Assembly (NCBI RefSeq): GCF_902801725.1
Contig: NZ_CADCJB010000008.1
Coordinates: 1 to 53,203 of the forward strand
Reading direction: 5' to 3'
Source: an uncultured Methanobrevibacter sp.
GTDB taxonomy: Archaea > Methanobacteriota > Methanobacteria > Methanobacteriales > Methanobacteriaceae
Length of the DNA stretch: 53,203 nt
Shown piece after piece: positions 37,366-46,149 of the stretch (positions are counted from its first letter, which is position 1; each line of letters begins with the position of its first letter). The position numbers were made by a program, and so were the translations under genes. Below the pieces are notes generated by a model. That model made no database searches, was not told where the DNA came from, and worked only from the letters and a program-made list of their open reading frames with translations.

Positions 37366-38370
37366 TTATTCAGAGTATTTAAAACAGGTGCTTGTTTTTT
37401 TAGAATAACAATTGTTGCAGCTTTGACAGATTGCTACCCCTTCGCCATTTTCTTTCCAATCCGCCAAAAAGTCGGCCTGGGCCACAAATGGTTTGGACAT
37501 TGAAACAAAATCAACTTTTGAATTATTCAATACATCATTGATTTTAGACATTTCCCTTAATGATCCTCCTAAAATAACAGGAATATCAACCGCATCAATC
37601 AAATCATCAGCATAGATTAAGAACGGATGTTTTTCACCTTTATCATAAATTTGTGAAATTGTACGTGCAGTCAATTGAATGCTGTCTGCACCAGCCTTTT
37701 CAAGCTCACGTGCAATGGCAATACTTTCATCAGCAGTCATTCCACCTTTTCTAACATCCCATGGATTAATTCTGCAGCTTACATGCATGTCCATTGAATT
37801 TTTAATGACTTTAATAATTTCAGAAGATATTCTTACACGATTTTCAGTGTTTCCACCATATTTATCTTCCCTTTGATTGAAATATGGATTCATGAAACGA
37901 GCCAAATAAAAATTATTACCCATATTTATTTGAATTCCATCAAAACCGGCAAATGAAAACTTTTTAGCAGCCATTATGACTTCGGCCTGCAACTTTCTTA
38001 TGCCTTCCAAGGTTATTTCATTAGCTTCCACCTTCTGATTTTCACCATCATCATAATAGAAAAAGGCCAGCTGCCCCAAGATAGGAACATCATGGCTGTG
38101 TACGATATCAGTAACCAGCTTATAATCCTTAATGAACCCCTTATAATTTAAGCTGGCGGAATACGGAAAGAATCTGTCTTTATGGTCAAGTGCAAATATT
38201 TCAGATATTATTGCCCCAACACCACTGCCTGCCATCTTTTCATACCTATCATAAATGGCAGGTGTTAAAAATCCGCCTTCTTCCGTTTCTGTTTCCCAGG
38301 TACCTGTTCTGACTATCCTGCTTTTAAGTTTCAAATCGGCCAATTGACATTCATCAAAAATATCCTTCAT
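37366..38370 (-). CDS. NADH:flavin oxidoreductase (Old Yellow Enzyme family)
   Basis: 334-aa TIM-barrel FMN protein. Family segments: LKSRIVRTGTWE at the N-terminus, GVGAIISEIFA, FAGFDGIQINMGNNFYLARFMNPYFNQREDKYGG (which normally reads H-x-x-H-GYL-x-x-Q-F-L-S-P), and PVILGGSL and DFVSMSKPFVAQADF. Substrate-binding H-x-x-H is replaced by N-M-G-N-N, so the substrate differs from ordinary ene-reductases. The C-terminal CQSCNNCYSKKTSTC resembles the [4Fe-4S] cysteines of the 2,4-dienoyl-CoA reductase subgroup, but the large C-terminal domain is absent. Confidence 0.88.
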   Translation of the reverse strand: MKDIFDECQLADLKLKSRIVRTGTWETETEEGGFLTPAIYDRYEKMAGSGVGAIISEIFALDHKDRFFPYSASLNYKGFIKDYKLVTDIVHSHDVPILGQLAFFYYDDGENQKVEANEITLEGIRKLQAEVIMAAKKFSFAGFDGIQINMGNNFYLARFMNPYFNQREDKYGGNTENRVRISSEIIKVIKNSMDMHVSCRINPWDVRKGGMTADESIAIARELEKAGADSIQLTARTISQIYDKGEKHPFLIYADDLIDAVDIPVILGGSLREMSKINDVLNNSKVDFVSMSKPFVAQADFLADWKENGEGVAICQSCNNCYSKKTSTCFKYSE

Positions 38371-38439
38371 AAAAAAACAACCCCTCTGTTAAAAAAATAT
38401 TACATAAAATAATTAAAAAAAAGTAAAATAAATGGCAAT

Positions 38440-40152
38440 CTATTTGATTACCATTAAAGTATCTCCAGCACTAACTGCATCACCAGGTTCTATAAAGATT
38501 TCTTCTACGATACCGTCAACTTCTGATTGTATATCGTTTTCCATCTTCATAGCTTCAATAACACAGATTGTTGAGCCTTTAGTAACTTTATCCCCAACAT
38601 TAACATTGAGTTTGATTACCATACCTTGCATTGATGAAGTTACGCCACCTTCAACAGGTTTGAAATTACCACTGTCGGTTTCTTCAAGTTCCATGAATCC
38701 TGTTGGCATGATTTTAACTTCAAATACATCGCCGTCAACTTCAACATTATATTGTGTTGGAATTCCAATACCCTCATCCTCGTTAATCACATTTGCCTGC
38801 TTGAGTTCTTCCTCTTCAGCTTCACCCTTGAGGAATTTAGGTGCAATTGGAGGGTATAATGCATAAGTCAAAGCATCTTCATCAGATTTGACAAATCCTT
38901 TTTCTTCACCTTCTGATTTGAACTTGTCAAATTCAGGTTCAAGTAAATCTGCAGGCCTGCATGTAATTACCTCATCATCAGCAATAATTCTTTCAGATAT
39001 TTTTTTATTTACAGGTGCAGGAGGTTTACCGTACATTCCTTTCATGTACTCTTTTACTTCATTAGATACTGTTTTGTATCTTTCTCCACCTAACACGTTC
39101 ATAACTGATTGAATACCTACAATTTGGCTTGTTGGAGTTACAAGAGGAGGATATCCCATGTCTTTTCTAACACGAGGCATTTCTTCCAATACATCATTAT
39201 ATCTGTCAAGAGCGTTTTGCTCTTTAAGCTGTGAAATAAGATTTGAAAGCATTCCTCCAGGAATTTGATATAACAATACATCAGCATCAATACTTTCAGA
39301 AATTGGATCCAAGATGCCGGAGTATTTTTCTTTAATATCATCAAAGTATTTCTTAATATGAGCCAGTAATTTTAAATCCAATCCTGTGTCGAATTCTGTA
39401 CCTTGCAATGCTGCAACCATACTTTCAGTTGGTGGTTGGGATGTTCCCCAAGCCAGAGGTGAGATAGCAGTGTCCAAAATATCCACACCAGCCTGACAAG
39501 CTGCATAATAACTGATTGGAGTCATACCACTAGTACAATGACAATGCAAATCTACAAGCAAATCAGTTTCTTCTTTCAATGCTGAAACTAAATCATAAGC
39601 AGCAGTAGGAGTTATTAAACCAGCCATATCCTTAATAGCAACAGAATCACAATCAAGAGCTTCCAATTCTTTAGCTAAATCTACAAAATCATCTAAAGTA
39701 TGTACTGGACTTATAGTATAACTAATTGTTCCCTGAACATGTGCTCCCTGGTCTTTAGCAACCTTAATTGCTTTTTCCATATTCCTAATATCATTTAAAG
39801 CATCAAAAATCCTGAAAACATCCACTCCGTTCTCATAAGATTTTTCTACGAATTTTGTTACAACATCATCAGGATAGTGTTTGTAACCTACCAAATTCTG
39901 TCCTCTTAAAAGCATTTGAATAGGAGTATTATTAAATTCAGATTTTAATTGCCTTAACCTATCCCATGGATCTTCGTTTAAATATCTGATACATGTATCA
40001 AAAGTAGCTCCACCCCATGCTTCAACAGAGAAATATCCAACTTTATCCATTTCTTCCGCAATAGGAATCATATCTCTTGTCCTCATCCTAGTTGCCAGTA
40101 AAGATTGGTGAGCATCACGAAGTGCTGTTTCTGTAAATCTTACTTTTGCCAT
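38440..40152 (-). CDS. pycB: Pyruvate carboxylase subunit B
   Basis: Two-subunit pyruvate carboxylase, carboxyltransferase and biotin-carrier subunit, 570 aa. The N-terminal TIM barrel starts VRFTETALRDAHQSLLATRMRT (metal site DAHQ) and has DVFRIFDALND and DLHCHCTSGM. The C-terminal biotinyl domain holds VIEAMKMEND with the biotinyl lysine at about residue 536. It makes oxaloacetate from pyruvate and so starts the reductive TCA branch. The A subunit (biotin carboxylase) is not in the window. Confidence 0.96.
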   Translation of the reverse strand: MAKVRFTETALRDAHQSLLATRMRTRDMIPIAEEMDKVGYFSVEAWGGATFDTCIRYLNEDPWDRLRQLKSEFNNTPIQMLLRGQNLVGYKHYPDDVVTKFVEKSYENGVDVFRIFDALNDIRNMEKAIKVAKDQGAHVQGTISYTISPVHTLDDFVDLAKELEALDCDSVAIKDMAGLITPTAAYDLVSALKEETDLLVDLHCHCTSGMTPISYYAACQAGVDILDTAISPLAWGTSQPPTESMVAALQGTEFDTGLDLKLLAHIKKYFDDIKEKYSGILDPISESIDADVLLYQIPGGMLSNLISQLKEQNALDRYNDVLEEMPRVRKDMGYPPLVTPTSQIVGIQSVMNVLGGERYKTVSNEVKEYMKGMYGKPPAPVNKKISERIIADDEVITCRPADLLEPEFDKFKSEGEEKGFVKSDEDALTYALYPPIAPKFLKGEAEEEELKQANVINEDEGIGIPTQYNVEVDGDVFEVKIMPTGFMELEETDSGNFKPVEGGVTSSMQGMVIKLNVNVGDKVTKGSTICVIEAMKMENDIQSEVDGIVEEIFIEPGDAVSAGDTLMVIK

Positions 40153-40221
40153 TAATTACACCTCTTTTAATTTTTATTCATAAAGTAATCTTAAATTATC
40201 CAACTATAATATATGTATTTA

Positions 40222-40234
40222 TTATTATATAAAT
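40222..40234 (-). promoter_or_regulatory. Possible promoter of pycB
   Basis: The minus strand contains an AATTTATATAATAA-like element about 70-80 bp before the pycB ATG, in a spacer with no other content. The pycB ribosome-binding site is AGAGGTG. Confidence 0.4.
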
Positions 40235-40293
40235 TTAAAGAAAAAATTGAATGAAATTAAAATTGGTTTAAAAGTAATCAAAAAAGAATTGAC

Positions 40294-40317
40294 AATAGAT
40301 ATTGAAAAATATCTATT
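40294..40317 (-). terminator. Hairpin terminator after inositol-3-phosphate synthase
   Basis: Perfect 10-bp inverted repeat (arms AATAGATATT and AATATCTATT) with a 4-nt loop, beginning 29 nt after the gene's stop. It is followed on the minus strand by a run of six T. One of the longest perfect stems in the window. Confidence 0.6.
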
Positions 40318-40345
40318 CGAATTAAAAAAAAATAGAATTGAAAAA

Positions 40346-41440
40346 TTACCTTTCTAAATCGCCAGAAATGAATTTTTCAACATTTTCATATGCTTCATCA
40401 TCAGTGTATTGAATTGGAGGGTGTTTCATGGTATATGAAGAAATGGAAGTCAACTGTCCGCCAACACCTCTTTCTAAACCTATTTTACAACACCTTACAG
40501 CATCAATTACACATCCTGCAGAGTTTGGAGAATCTTCAACGCTTAACCTAAGTTCAATATTCATTGGAACATCACCAAAGGTACGTCCTTCCATTCTGAG
40601 GAAACATAACTTATTATCATTTTGCCATGGGACATAATCACTAGGACCAATGTGGATGTCACGATCATCCATTCTTTGAGTTAAAACAGACTGAACTGCT
40701 TCAGTTTTAGACTCTTTTTTAGAATCTAATCTGTCCCTATTAAGCATATTGAGAAAATCAGTATTACCACCAGTATTAATTTGATAGGTCTTATCTAATT
40801 TTACACCCCTATCCATGAATAAGTTAGCCAGTGTTCTGTGAGTGATAGTAGCACCAATTTGAGCTTTAATGTCATCCCCAACAATAGGAATTCCTTTTTC
40901 TTTGAATTTTGCATCCCATTCATCATCACTAACAATAAATACAGGCATACAGTTAACATAAGCGACTCCAGCATCAAGAGCGCATTGTGCATAGTACCTT
41001 GCAGCCTCTTCAGAACCTACAGGCAAGTAGTTAACTAAAATTTCAGCACCGCTTTCTTTCAAAACGCTAACGACATCGACAGGTTCAGCATCGCTTACGA
41101 CGAAAGTGTATTCATCATCATATTTAGACATATGTTCTGCAACACCATCCAAAACATGACCCATACTTACAGTAACATCATATTTTGGGATATCTTCTTG
41201 GAAAACAGTAGTACAATTAGGCTTTGCAAATATTGCCTCATCAATTGTTTTTCCAACTTTTCGCTCATCAACATCAAAAGCTGCAACGACATCAATGTCA
41301 CTGGGTTTGTATCCTCCAATATCCCAATGCATGAGTCCTATTGCATCTTCTGGATTTTTACCATCATAATAATGAATTCCTTGAATGAGAGAACTCGCAC
41401 AGTTTCCCATTCCAACAATAGCTATTTTAATTTTATCCAA
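40346..41440 (-). CDS. ino1: Myo-inositol-1-phosphate synthase
   Basis: NAD-dependent cyclisation of glucose 6-phosphate to inositol phosphate, used for archaeal inositol lipids. The Rossmann motif KIAIVGMGNCASSLIQGI is at the N-terminus, DIGGYKPSDIDVVAAFDVD follows, then NYLPVGSEEAARYYAQCALDAGV, GDDIKAQIGATITHR and NTGGNTDFLNM. Length about 364 aa fits the actinobacterial/archaeal form. The TTG at 41438-41440 is preferred, about 6 nt after GGTG; an in-frame GTG at 41447-41449 overlaps that ribosome-binding site and is the alternative start. Confidence 0.95.
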   Translation of the reverse strand: MDKIKIAIVGMGNCASSLIQGIHYYDGKNPEDAIGLMHWDIGGYKPSDIDVVAAFDVDERKVGKTIDEAIFAKPNCTTVFQEDIPKYDVTVSMGHVLDGVAEHMSKYDDEYTFVVSDAEPVDVVSVLKESGAEILVNYLPVGSEEAARYYAQCALDAGVAYVNCMPVFIVSDDEWDAKFKEKGIPIVGDDIKAQIGATITHRTLANLFMDRGVKLDKTYQINTGGNTDFLNMLNRDRLDSKKESKTEAVQSVLTQRMDDRDIHIGPSDYVPWQNDNKLCFLRMEGRTFGDVPMNIELRLSVEDSPNSAGCVIDAVRCCKIGLERGVGGQLTSISSYTMKHPPIQYTDDEAYENVEKFISGDLER

Positions 41441-41516
41441 ATTTAACACCAGCTAATAAATTAATTTAAGTAATAATTTTATTAAATAGAATACTAATAT
41501 TATGTATATGCTATAA

Positions 41517-41530
41517 TTATATAAAAGTAT
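41517..41530 (-). promoter_or_regulatory. TATA-box promoter of inositol-3-phosphate synthase
   Basis: On the minus strand CTTTTATATAATT lies about 80-90 bp before the gene. A start about 25 bp further on would give a leader of about 50 nt. The divergent DGGGP synthase gene shares the spacer. Confidence 0.45.
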
Positions 41531-41598
41531 GCTTTATTTACTACAAAAGTAGAATCAGATAAAAAAATTAAAAATTAGTAATTTATAGAGAGATTAAA

Positions 41599-42441
41599 AT
41601 GAATCCCTATATTGAGATTTTAAGACCTGGAAATGCCATAATGAGCGCAATTGTAATTATTTTAGTGGCAATTATAGACAGAAGTTTCAACATGCCCATA
41701 ATACTTGCAATGCTCACGGTATTTTTTGAAACTGCAGCAGGAAATGTGATAAATGACTATTTTGATTATAATATAGATTTGGTAAACAAACCCGAAAGGC
41801 CAATACCATCAGGAAGAATTTCCCTGAAAAACGGAAGAAACTATGCATACCTGTTATTTGCTCTTGGAACAGTTTGCGGTTTCATGATTAGCTTCATGAC
41901 AAACAATTGGATTCCATTCATGATTGTTCTATTAGCTGACGTTGTTCTTTATTTGTACGCATACAAATTAAAATCAACACCACTATTGGGAAACCTTGCT
42001 GTGGGATTCATGACAGGATTCGGATTTGTATTCGGAGGATTTACGCTAAATAATCCAAATATAATTATCACTTCAATTTATTTAGGATTTTTCGCATTTG
42101 TAATGACAACTGCACGTGAACTTGTAAAAGATATTGAAGATGTGGAAGGAGATAAGTTAGAAGGGGCAAGAACACTTCCTATACTATATGGTGAAAGGAC
42201 AACCGCCATTTTAGCGGCCATACTGATAATCATTGACTGTGCATTATGCCCATTGCTATACCACATCAACATCTTCGGAATCTATTATTTGGCAATAATA
42301 GCAATTGCAGCCATATTATTCCTATATTCTGCAGTTTTAATCCTTAAAAATCAGGAAAGAGCTACAGCCAAAAAAGTTTCAAAATATCTGAAAATCGGAA
42401 TGCTGATTGCATTTGTCTCATTCATATTCGGGTCATTTTAA
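41599..42441 (+). CDS. (S)-2,3-di-O-geranylgeranylglyceryl phosphate synthase
   Basis: UbiA-superfamily membrane prenyltransferase, 280 aa with about eight or nine membrane spans. First Asp-rich motif NDYFDYNIDLVNKPERPIPSG (about residues 52-72), second motif REL-VKDIEDVEGDK-LEGARTLP (about 172-192). It adds the second geranylgeranyl chain to GGGP, an essential step of archaeal ether-lipid synthesis. It is followed 12 bp later by a GT39-like gene. Confidence 0.93.
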   Translation: MNPYIEILRPGNAIMSAIVIILVAIIDRSFNMPIILAMLTVFFETAAGNVINDYFDYNIDLVNKPERPIPSGRISLKNGRNYAYLLFALGTVCGFMISFMTNNWIPFMIVLLADVVLYLYAYKLKSTPLLGNLAVGFMTGFGFVFGGFTLNNPNIIITSIYLGFFAFVMTTARELVKDIEDVEGDKLEGARTLPILYGERTTAILAAILIIIDCALCPLLYHINIFGIYYLAIIAIAAILFLYSAVLILKNQERATAKKVSKYLKIGMLIAFVSFIFGSF

Positions 42442-42453
42442 TGAGGTGTCAGA

Positions 42454-44172
42454 ATGAATTTTAAAGATCATAAAAGAGATATACTTGCAATTTCATCAAT
42501 ATTAGTAATCGTGACTGCAATTACCCTATTACTTCTCAATATTGACTTGAAAGTTGGAGTATATTATGTCAGAGACGTATTTTTCTATTTAAACAATGCC
42601 CTGTTTTATTCAGGCTATGATACTGGATTGGAAAATACTCGAGGATTGTCTCCACTAATCCCCATGATAACTTCAATATTTTTCAGAATGGGATTCATAT
42701 CAGATGGAACAATAATTATCGTAAGTAGCGTATTCTACATATTTTCAGCTTTGGGAATGTATTTCCTGTTGAGATTAAGATTTGACGAAGTTTTAAGCTT
42801 TACCGGATCAATGCTCTTATCCACATTCCCATTAATTATCGTATGGGTTACAAAAGGAATGCTGGACATCCCAGGAATGTGCCTATCAATATGGTCAGTC
42901 TACTTTATGATGCTGGCATTCAGAAAGAACACGAAATACTTCTACATTGCATTTCCCCTTGTCGCTTTCGGATTTTTCACAAGATTTACAGTAGGTCTAA
43001 TGATTCCAGTACTTTTAATCCAATTTTTCCTTGTAGAAAAACCTATCACATACATAAAAGAGAACATAAAAGACATAGTGATTGGGATAGGCCTTGGAGG
43101 ATTGGTTTTTGCTCTATTCATTGGAATCTACCAATACATGAACATAGGACTGTTTTTCCTAGACCAGGGCCAAGACATTTCAGGCGCTACCCATGCCGTT
43201 ATCGACACCGCACAAAACAACATATTCTACTACATAAAAAACTTCCCGATATACCTGGGAACTCCTAACTTCATTCCGTACTCCCTGAAACCGGGGTCAT
43301 TCAGCATAGAAAAAATGCAGTGGCTTGGAGGGAATCCGTCATTCATCTCATATATACTCATAGCAATTCTTCTTATTGGACTGGTACTGTATCTTAAAAA
43401 GCTGTTCAGTCAAAAAAACAGGGAAATTTTAAAGACTAAAGAAAATAAGATAAAGTTGGTGATATTCGCCATCACATTGGTGATATTCATAGCCACATTC
43501 ATTAAAATTTCAGCATTGCTGTCAATAATACTGGTTTCAATATCACTTCTGGCGCTTTATAGGGCATTATATAAAACTGATGTCGACTACATATCATTTG
43601 ACTTCATAATGATTTTTTGGTTTGCAATCAACTTTACATTCTTCACATTCCACCACATCAAAGTGGACAGGTATTTTATACCTATGCTGCCGGTTGTCGT
43701 TTATTACATCATATTATCCCTTTCATTAATCTTCGATAAGCTTAAATCAATGAAATATATTGAAAAAATCAGAATTATAGCTCCAATCGGTTTAATTTGT
43801 TTAATATTGATCTGTTCAGGAGTCTATGCTCTGGGGAATTCCCCCCATACCTTCGACAATCAAATGCATCCGAACTTTGAAACTGCAGCTTCAGAGGAAA
43901 AGGCTGTGGGAGAATGGCTGATGAATCATGATCCACAATACATGAACAAAACAATTTGGGCTGACCGTGGCGGAGACATGTCATTCATATTGAAAAAGGA
44001 GATACAGTCATGTGAAAAAACATCGAATGAAACAAACTTTACAGACGGAATGATTAAAAACAAAGTGGATTACTTCATTGCAAAGGACAACAAGACAATT
44101 AATCAGCCTTATACCAAAATTTATCAAAACGGAGAGGTATGTCTGTATTCCTACAAAAATAAAGGACAATAA
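42454..44172 (+). CDS. GT39/ArnT-like membrane glycosyltransferase
   Basis: 572 aa with about eleven hydrophobic spans in the first 460 residues and a short soluble C-terminal tail. An Asp-bearing loop VRDVFFYLNNALFYSGYDTG (about residues 39-58) follows the first span, as in polyprenyl-phosphate-sugar-dependent GT-C enzymes. FLLRLRFDEVLSF and WVTKGMLDIPGM are also typical. The donor and acceptor are unknown; a lipid-linked sugar transferred to a surface polymer or lipid is likely. It follows the DGGGP synthase gene by 12 bp, with GAGGTG as ribosome-binding site. Confidence 0.82.
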   Translation: MNFKDHKRDILAISSILVIVTAITLLLLNIDLKVGVYYVRDVFFYLNNALFYSGYDTGLENTRGLSPLIPMITSIFFRMGFISDGTIIIVSSVFYIFSALGMYFLLRLRFDEVLSFTGSMLLSTFPLIIVWVTKGMLDIPGMCLSIWSVYFMMLAFRKNTKYFYIAFPLVAFGFFTRFTVGLMIPVLLIQFFLVEKPITYIKENIKDIVIGIGLGGLVFALFIGIYQYMNIGLFFLDQGQDISGATHAVIDTAQNNIFYYIKNFPIYLGTPNFIPYSLKPGSFSIEKMQWLGGNPSFISYILIAILLIGLVLYLKKLFSQKNREILKTKENKIKLVIFAITLVIFIATFIKISALLSIILVSISLLALYRALYKTDVDYISFDFIMIFWFAINFTFFTFHHIKVDRYFIPMLPVVVYYIILSLSLIFDKLKSMKYIEKIRIIAPIGLICLILICSGVYALGNSPHTFDNQMHPNFETAASEEKAVGEWLMNHDPQYMNKTIWADRGGDMSFILKKEIQSCEKTSNETNFTDGMIKNKVDYFIAKDNKTINQPYTKIYQNGEVCLYSYKNKGQ

Positions 44173-44303
44173 TCCAATAGATATTGAAGTTTAAATTAAA
44201 AACAAATAATAAAAAAATGTAAAAAATTACCTTACTTTAGAAACATATATAATAAAAAAAATAAAAAAGTAATATCATAACAAGTAATTATAAAGAGGAT
44301 AAC

Positions 44304-45845
44304 ATGAAAGTTGTATGCTGTAAGAACTGTGGTGCGAAATACCAACTCGAAGATAATGATGACCTAAGTACATTCGAGTGTTCTTCATGTGCAGGAGAGT
44401 TAGAATATTTAGAAGAGTATTCTGATGAGAGCAAAGAATCCCATTCATCTTTTATGGACTCATTCAGGTATGATAATTCTTATATTGTCCAATGTGAAGA
44501 CTGCGGATTAAAATATAAAATTAAAAGTAGCGATAGCATACTCGATTATGAATGCGACAGTTGTGGAGGATCCTTAAGGTATCTTGATGACGATATGAAT
44601 AAGGAACTTGACAATTACCTAAAAGAAAGGAAAGAAGAAGCTGCAAAATTCAGAGAACAAAATAAATCTAAAGAACCGACACCAGAAGAACCTAAAACAG
44701 AAGATAACATATCCTTAAAGTCAATTACTAATAAACTAGAAAACTTCTTCTCAGAAGAACATATGCTGGAAATAGCTGATGCTGAGAAAAAAGAAGAAGA
44801 ACTGGAACAAGCAAAAGAAATGGATAACCGGACTGCTAGAACCACCATACCTAAAGCTGTTATGTCTAAATTCGGAAAAGAGTTTGCAGTACCAAAATCC
44901 AATGACTACACCATCATGAAAAATTTCCTCAAAGACGAATTTATCAAAGGAATAAATGAGTCTTATCCTGAAATTGATGAAAGCAAATCTGGCGATACTT
45001 TTGGAAGTTTTATAGATAAAATTAGTATAAAAGAACCTGAAGAAGCTGTTGAAGAATCAAACATTTCATTTATTGAACAGGGCGGACCTGACTTCAATAT
45101 GCCCGACATGAATCCAAATACAACATTCCTAGCGATAGGCGCTGTCATATTTATTTTAAGCATAATTGAAATATTGACCATCAATAGTGGAATAGGCATA
45201 TTTACTTTATTTATTGGCGTAGTTATCTTAGTTTATGGATTTTATAAAACTCGTGATGTAAAAGAAACTGAAGAAAGAACAAGAATTATCAGAGAACATT
45301 TATTAACCCTTTCTGATGATTATTATGTCTTTTATAATGTTAAAACTCCAACTTCATCATCAAGTATCAATCACTTGGTTATAGGTCCAACCGGAATTTA
45401 TGCACTCATCTCACAGAAATACAATCCGAAACTTAGATTGGAGTCTGAAAACGAAAATTTGAATCTCATAGGATCCACTGAAGAGGATGAAGACAAAATT
45501 GAAGAGGTAACCACTTCAGAAAACAAAAGCAAATTCAGATACACAACTAAACAGGCTAAATTTTCACAGGACAATAAAATCAAGCAAAAATCCTTGAGTC
45601 TAGGTGAAGATTTAATTAATTTCCTCAATGACAACAACATTAGAAACTGCTTTGTTGAACCATTAGTTGGATTTATAAACAATGAAGTTGTTGTAATCAA
45701 TATGCCTTTAACTGATGAGGATTTATTCATAGAAGAGTTATTGAATAAAATCGAAACAGGTACAATCAAATTAGATTCTGAAACAATTGACAAATGCGCA
45801 GTTTTAATTAACAAGTATTCTGCAGATTGTTCTTCAGAAATTTAA
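44304..45845 (+). CDS. Zinc-ribbon membrane protein with a degenerate NERD-like domain
   Basis: 513 aa. Two zinc ribbons come first: C6/C9 with C26/C29, and C64/C67 with C84/C87. Then a Lys/Glu-rich helical linker (about 95-175), a middle region, two membrane spans (about 274-293 and 297-314), and a NERD-like core, LLTLSDDYYVFYNVKTPTSSSSINHLVIGPTGIYALIS (about 333-370). In NERD nucleases the segment is usually iDHlvigp-GifviE-K; here D is N356 and the E of the ExK is Ser or Ile while K372 remains. It is therefore probably not an active nuclease. The function is unknown. The C-terminal third has an acidic region. Confidence 0.75.
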   Translation: MKVVCCKNCGAKYQLEDNDDLSTFECSSCAGELEYLEEYSDESKESHSSFMDSFRYDNSYIVQCEDCGLKYKIKSSDSILDYECDSCGGSLRYLDDDMNKELDNYLKERKEEAAKFREQNKSKEPTPEEPKTEDNISLKSITNKLENFFSEEHMLEIADAEKKEEELEQAKEMDNRTARTTIPKAVMSKFGKEFAVPKSNDYTIMKNFLKDEFIKGINESYPEIDESKSGDTFGSFIDKISIKEPEEAVEESNISFIEQGGPDFNMPDMNPNTTFLAIGAVIFILSIIEILTINSGIGIFTLFIGVVILVYGFYKTRDVKETEERTRIIREHLLTLSDDYYVFYNVKTPTSSSSINHLVIGPTGIYALISQKYNPKLRLESENENLNLIGSTEEDEDKIEEVTTSENKSKFRYTTKQAKFSQDNKIKQKSLSLGEDLINFLNDNNIRNCFVEPLVGFINNEVVVINMPLTDEDLFIEELLNKIETGTIKLDSETIDKCAVLINKYSADCSSEI

Positions 45846-45934
45846 TTTCTTTTTTTATTTTTATTAAATGAAACTAATTTTTATATACAAAAAGATTTAA
45901 AAAAAAAATATGACAAACATTAGGAGATAATAAA

Positions 45935-46114
45935 ATGGCAGATATTACAATAGATATGGAAAAATGTGATAATTGCGGGGATTGTAGTGACGTTTGCCCC
46001 ATGGAAGTTTTAGTACTTAAGGATGGTAAAATAACTATAAATGACCCTGACGAATGCAGTTACTGTGAAACATGCGTTGACATTTGTCCTAACGAATGCA
46101 TTACAGTCGAATAA
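45935..46114 (+). CDS. Small 2[4Fe-4S] ferredoxin
   Basis: 59 aa, too short for many gene finders. Two complete cluster motifs: C11-x2-C14-x2-C17-x3-C21-P and C41-x2-C44-x2-C47-x3-C51-P. Starts MADITIDMEKCDNCGDCSDV, with AGGAG 9 nt upstream of the ATG. Electron carrier of the kind used by Kor and other ferredoxin-linked enzymes of methanogens; the specific partner is not shown by the context. The gene is monocistronic. Confidence 0.95.
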   Translation: MADITIDMEKCDNCGDCSDVCPMEVLVLKDGKITINDPDECSYCETCVDICPNECITVE

Positions 46115-46149
46115 GTTGAATTATTTTCACCGCCACCACCACCAATTTC

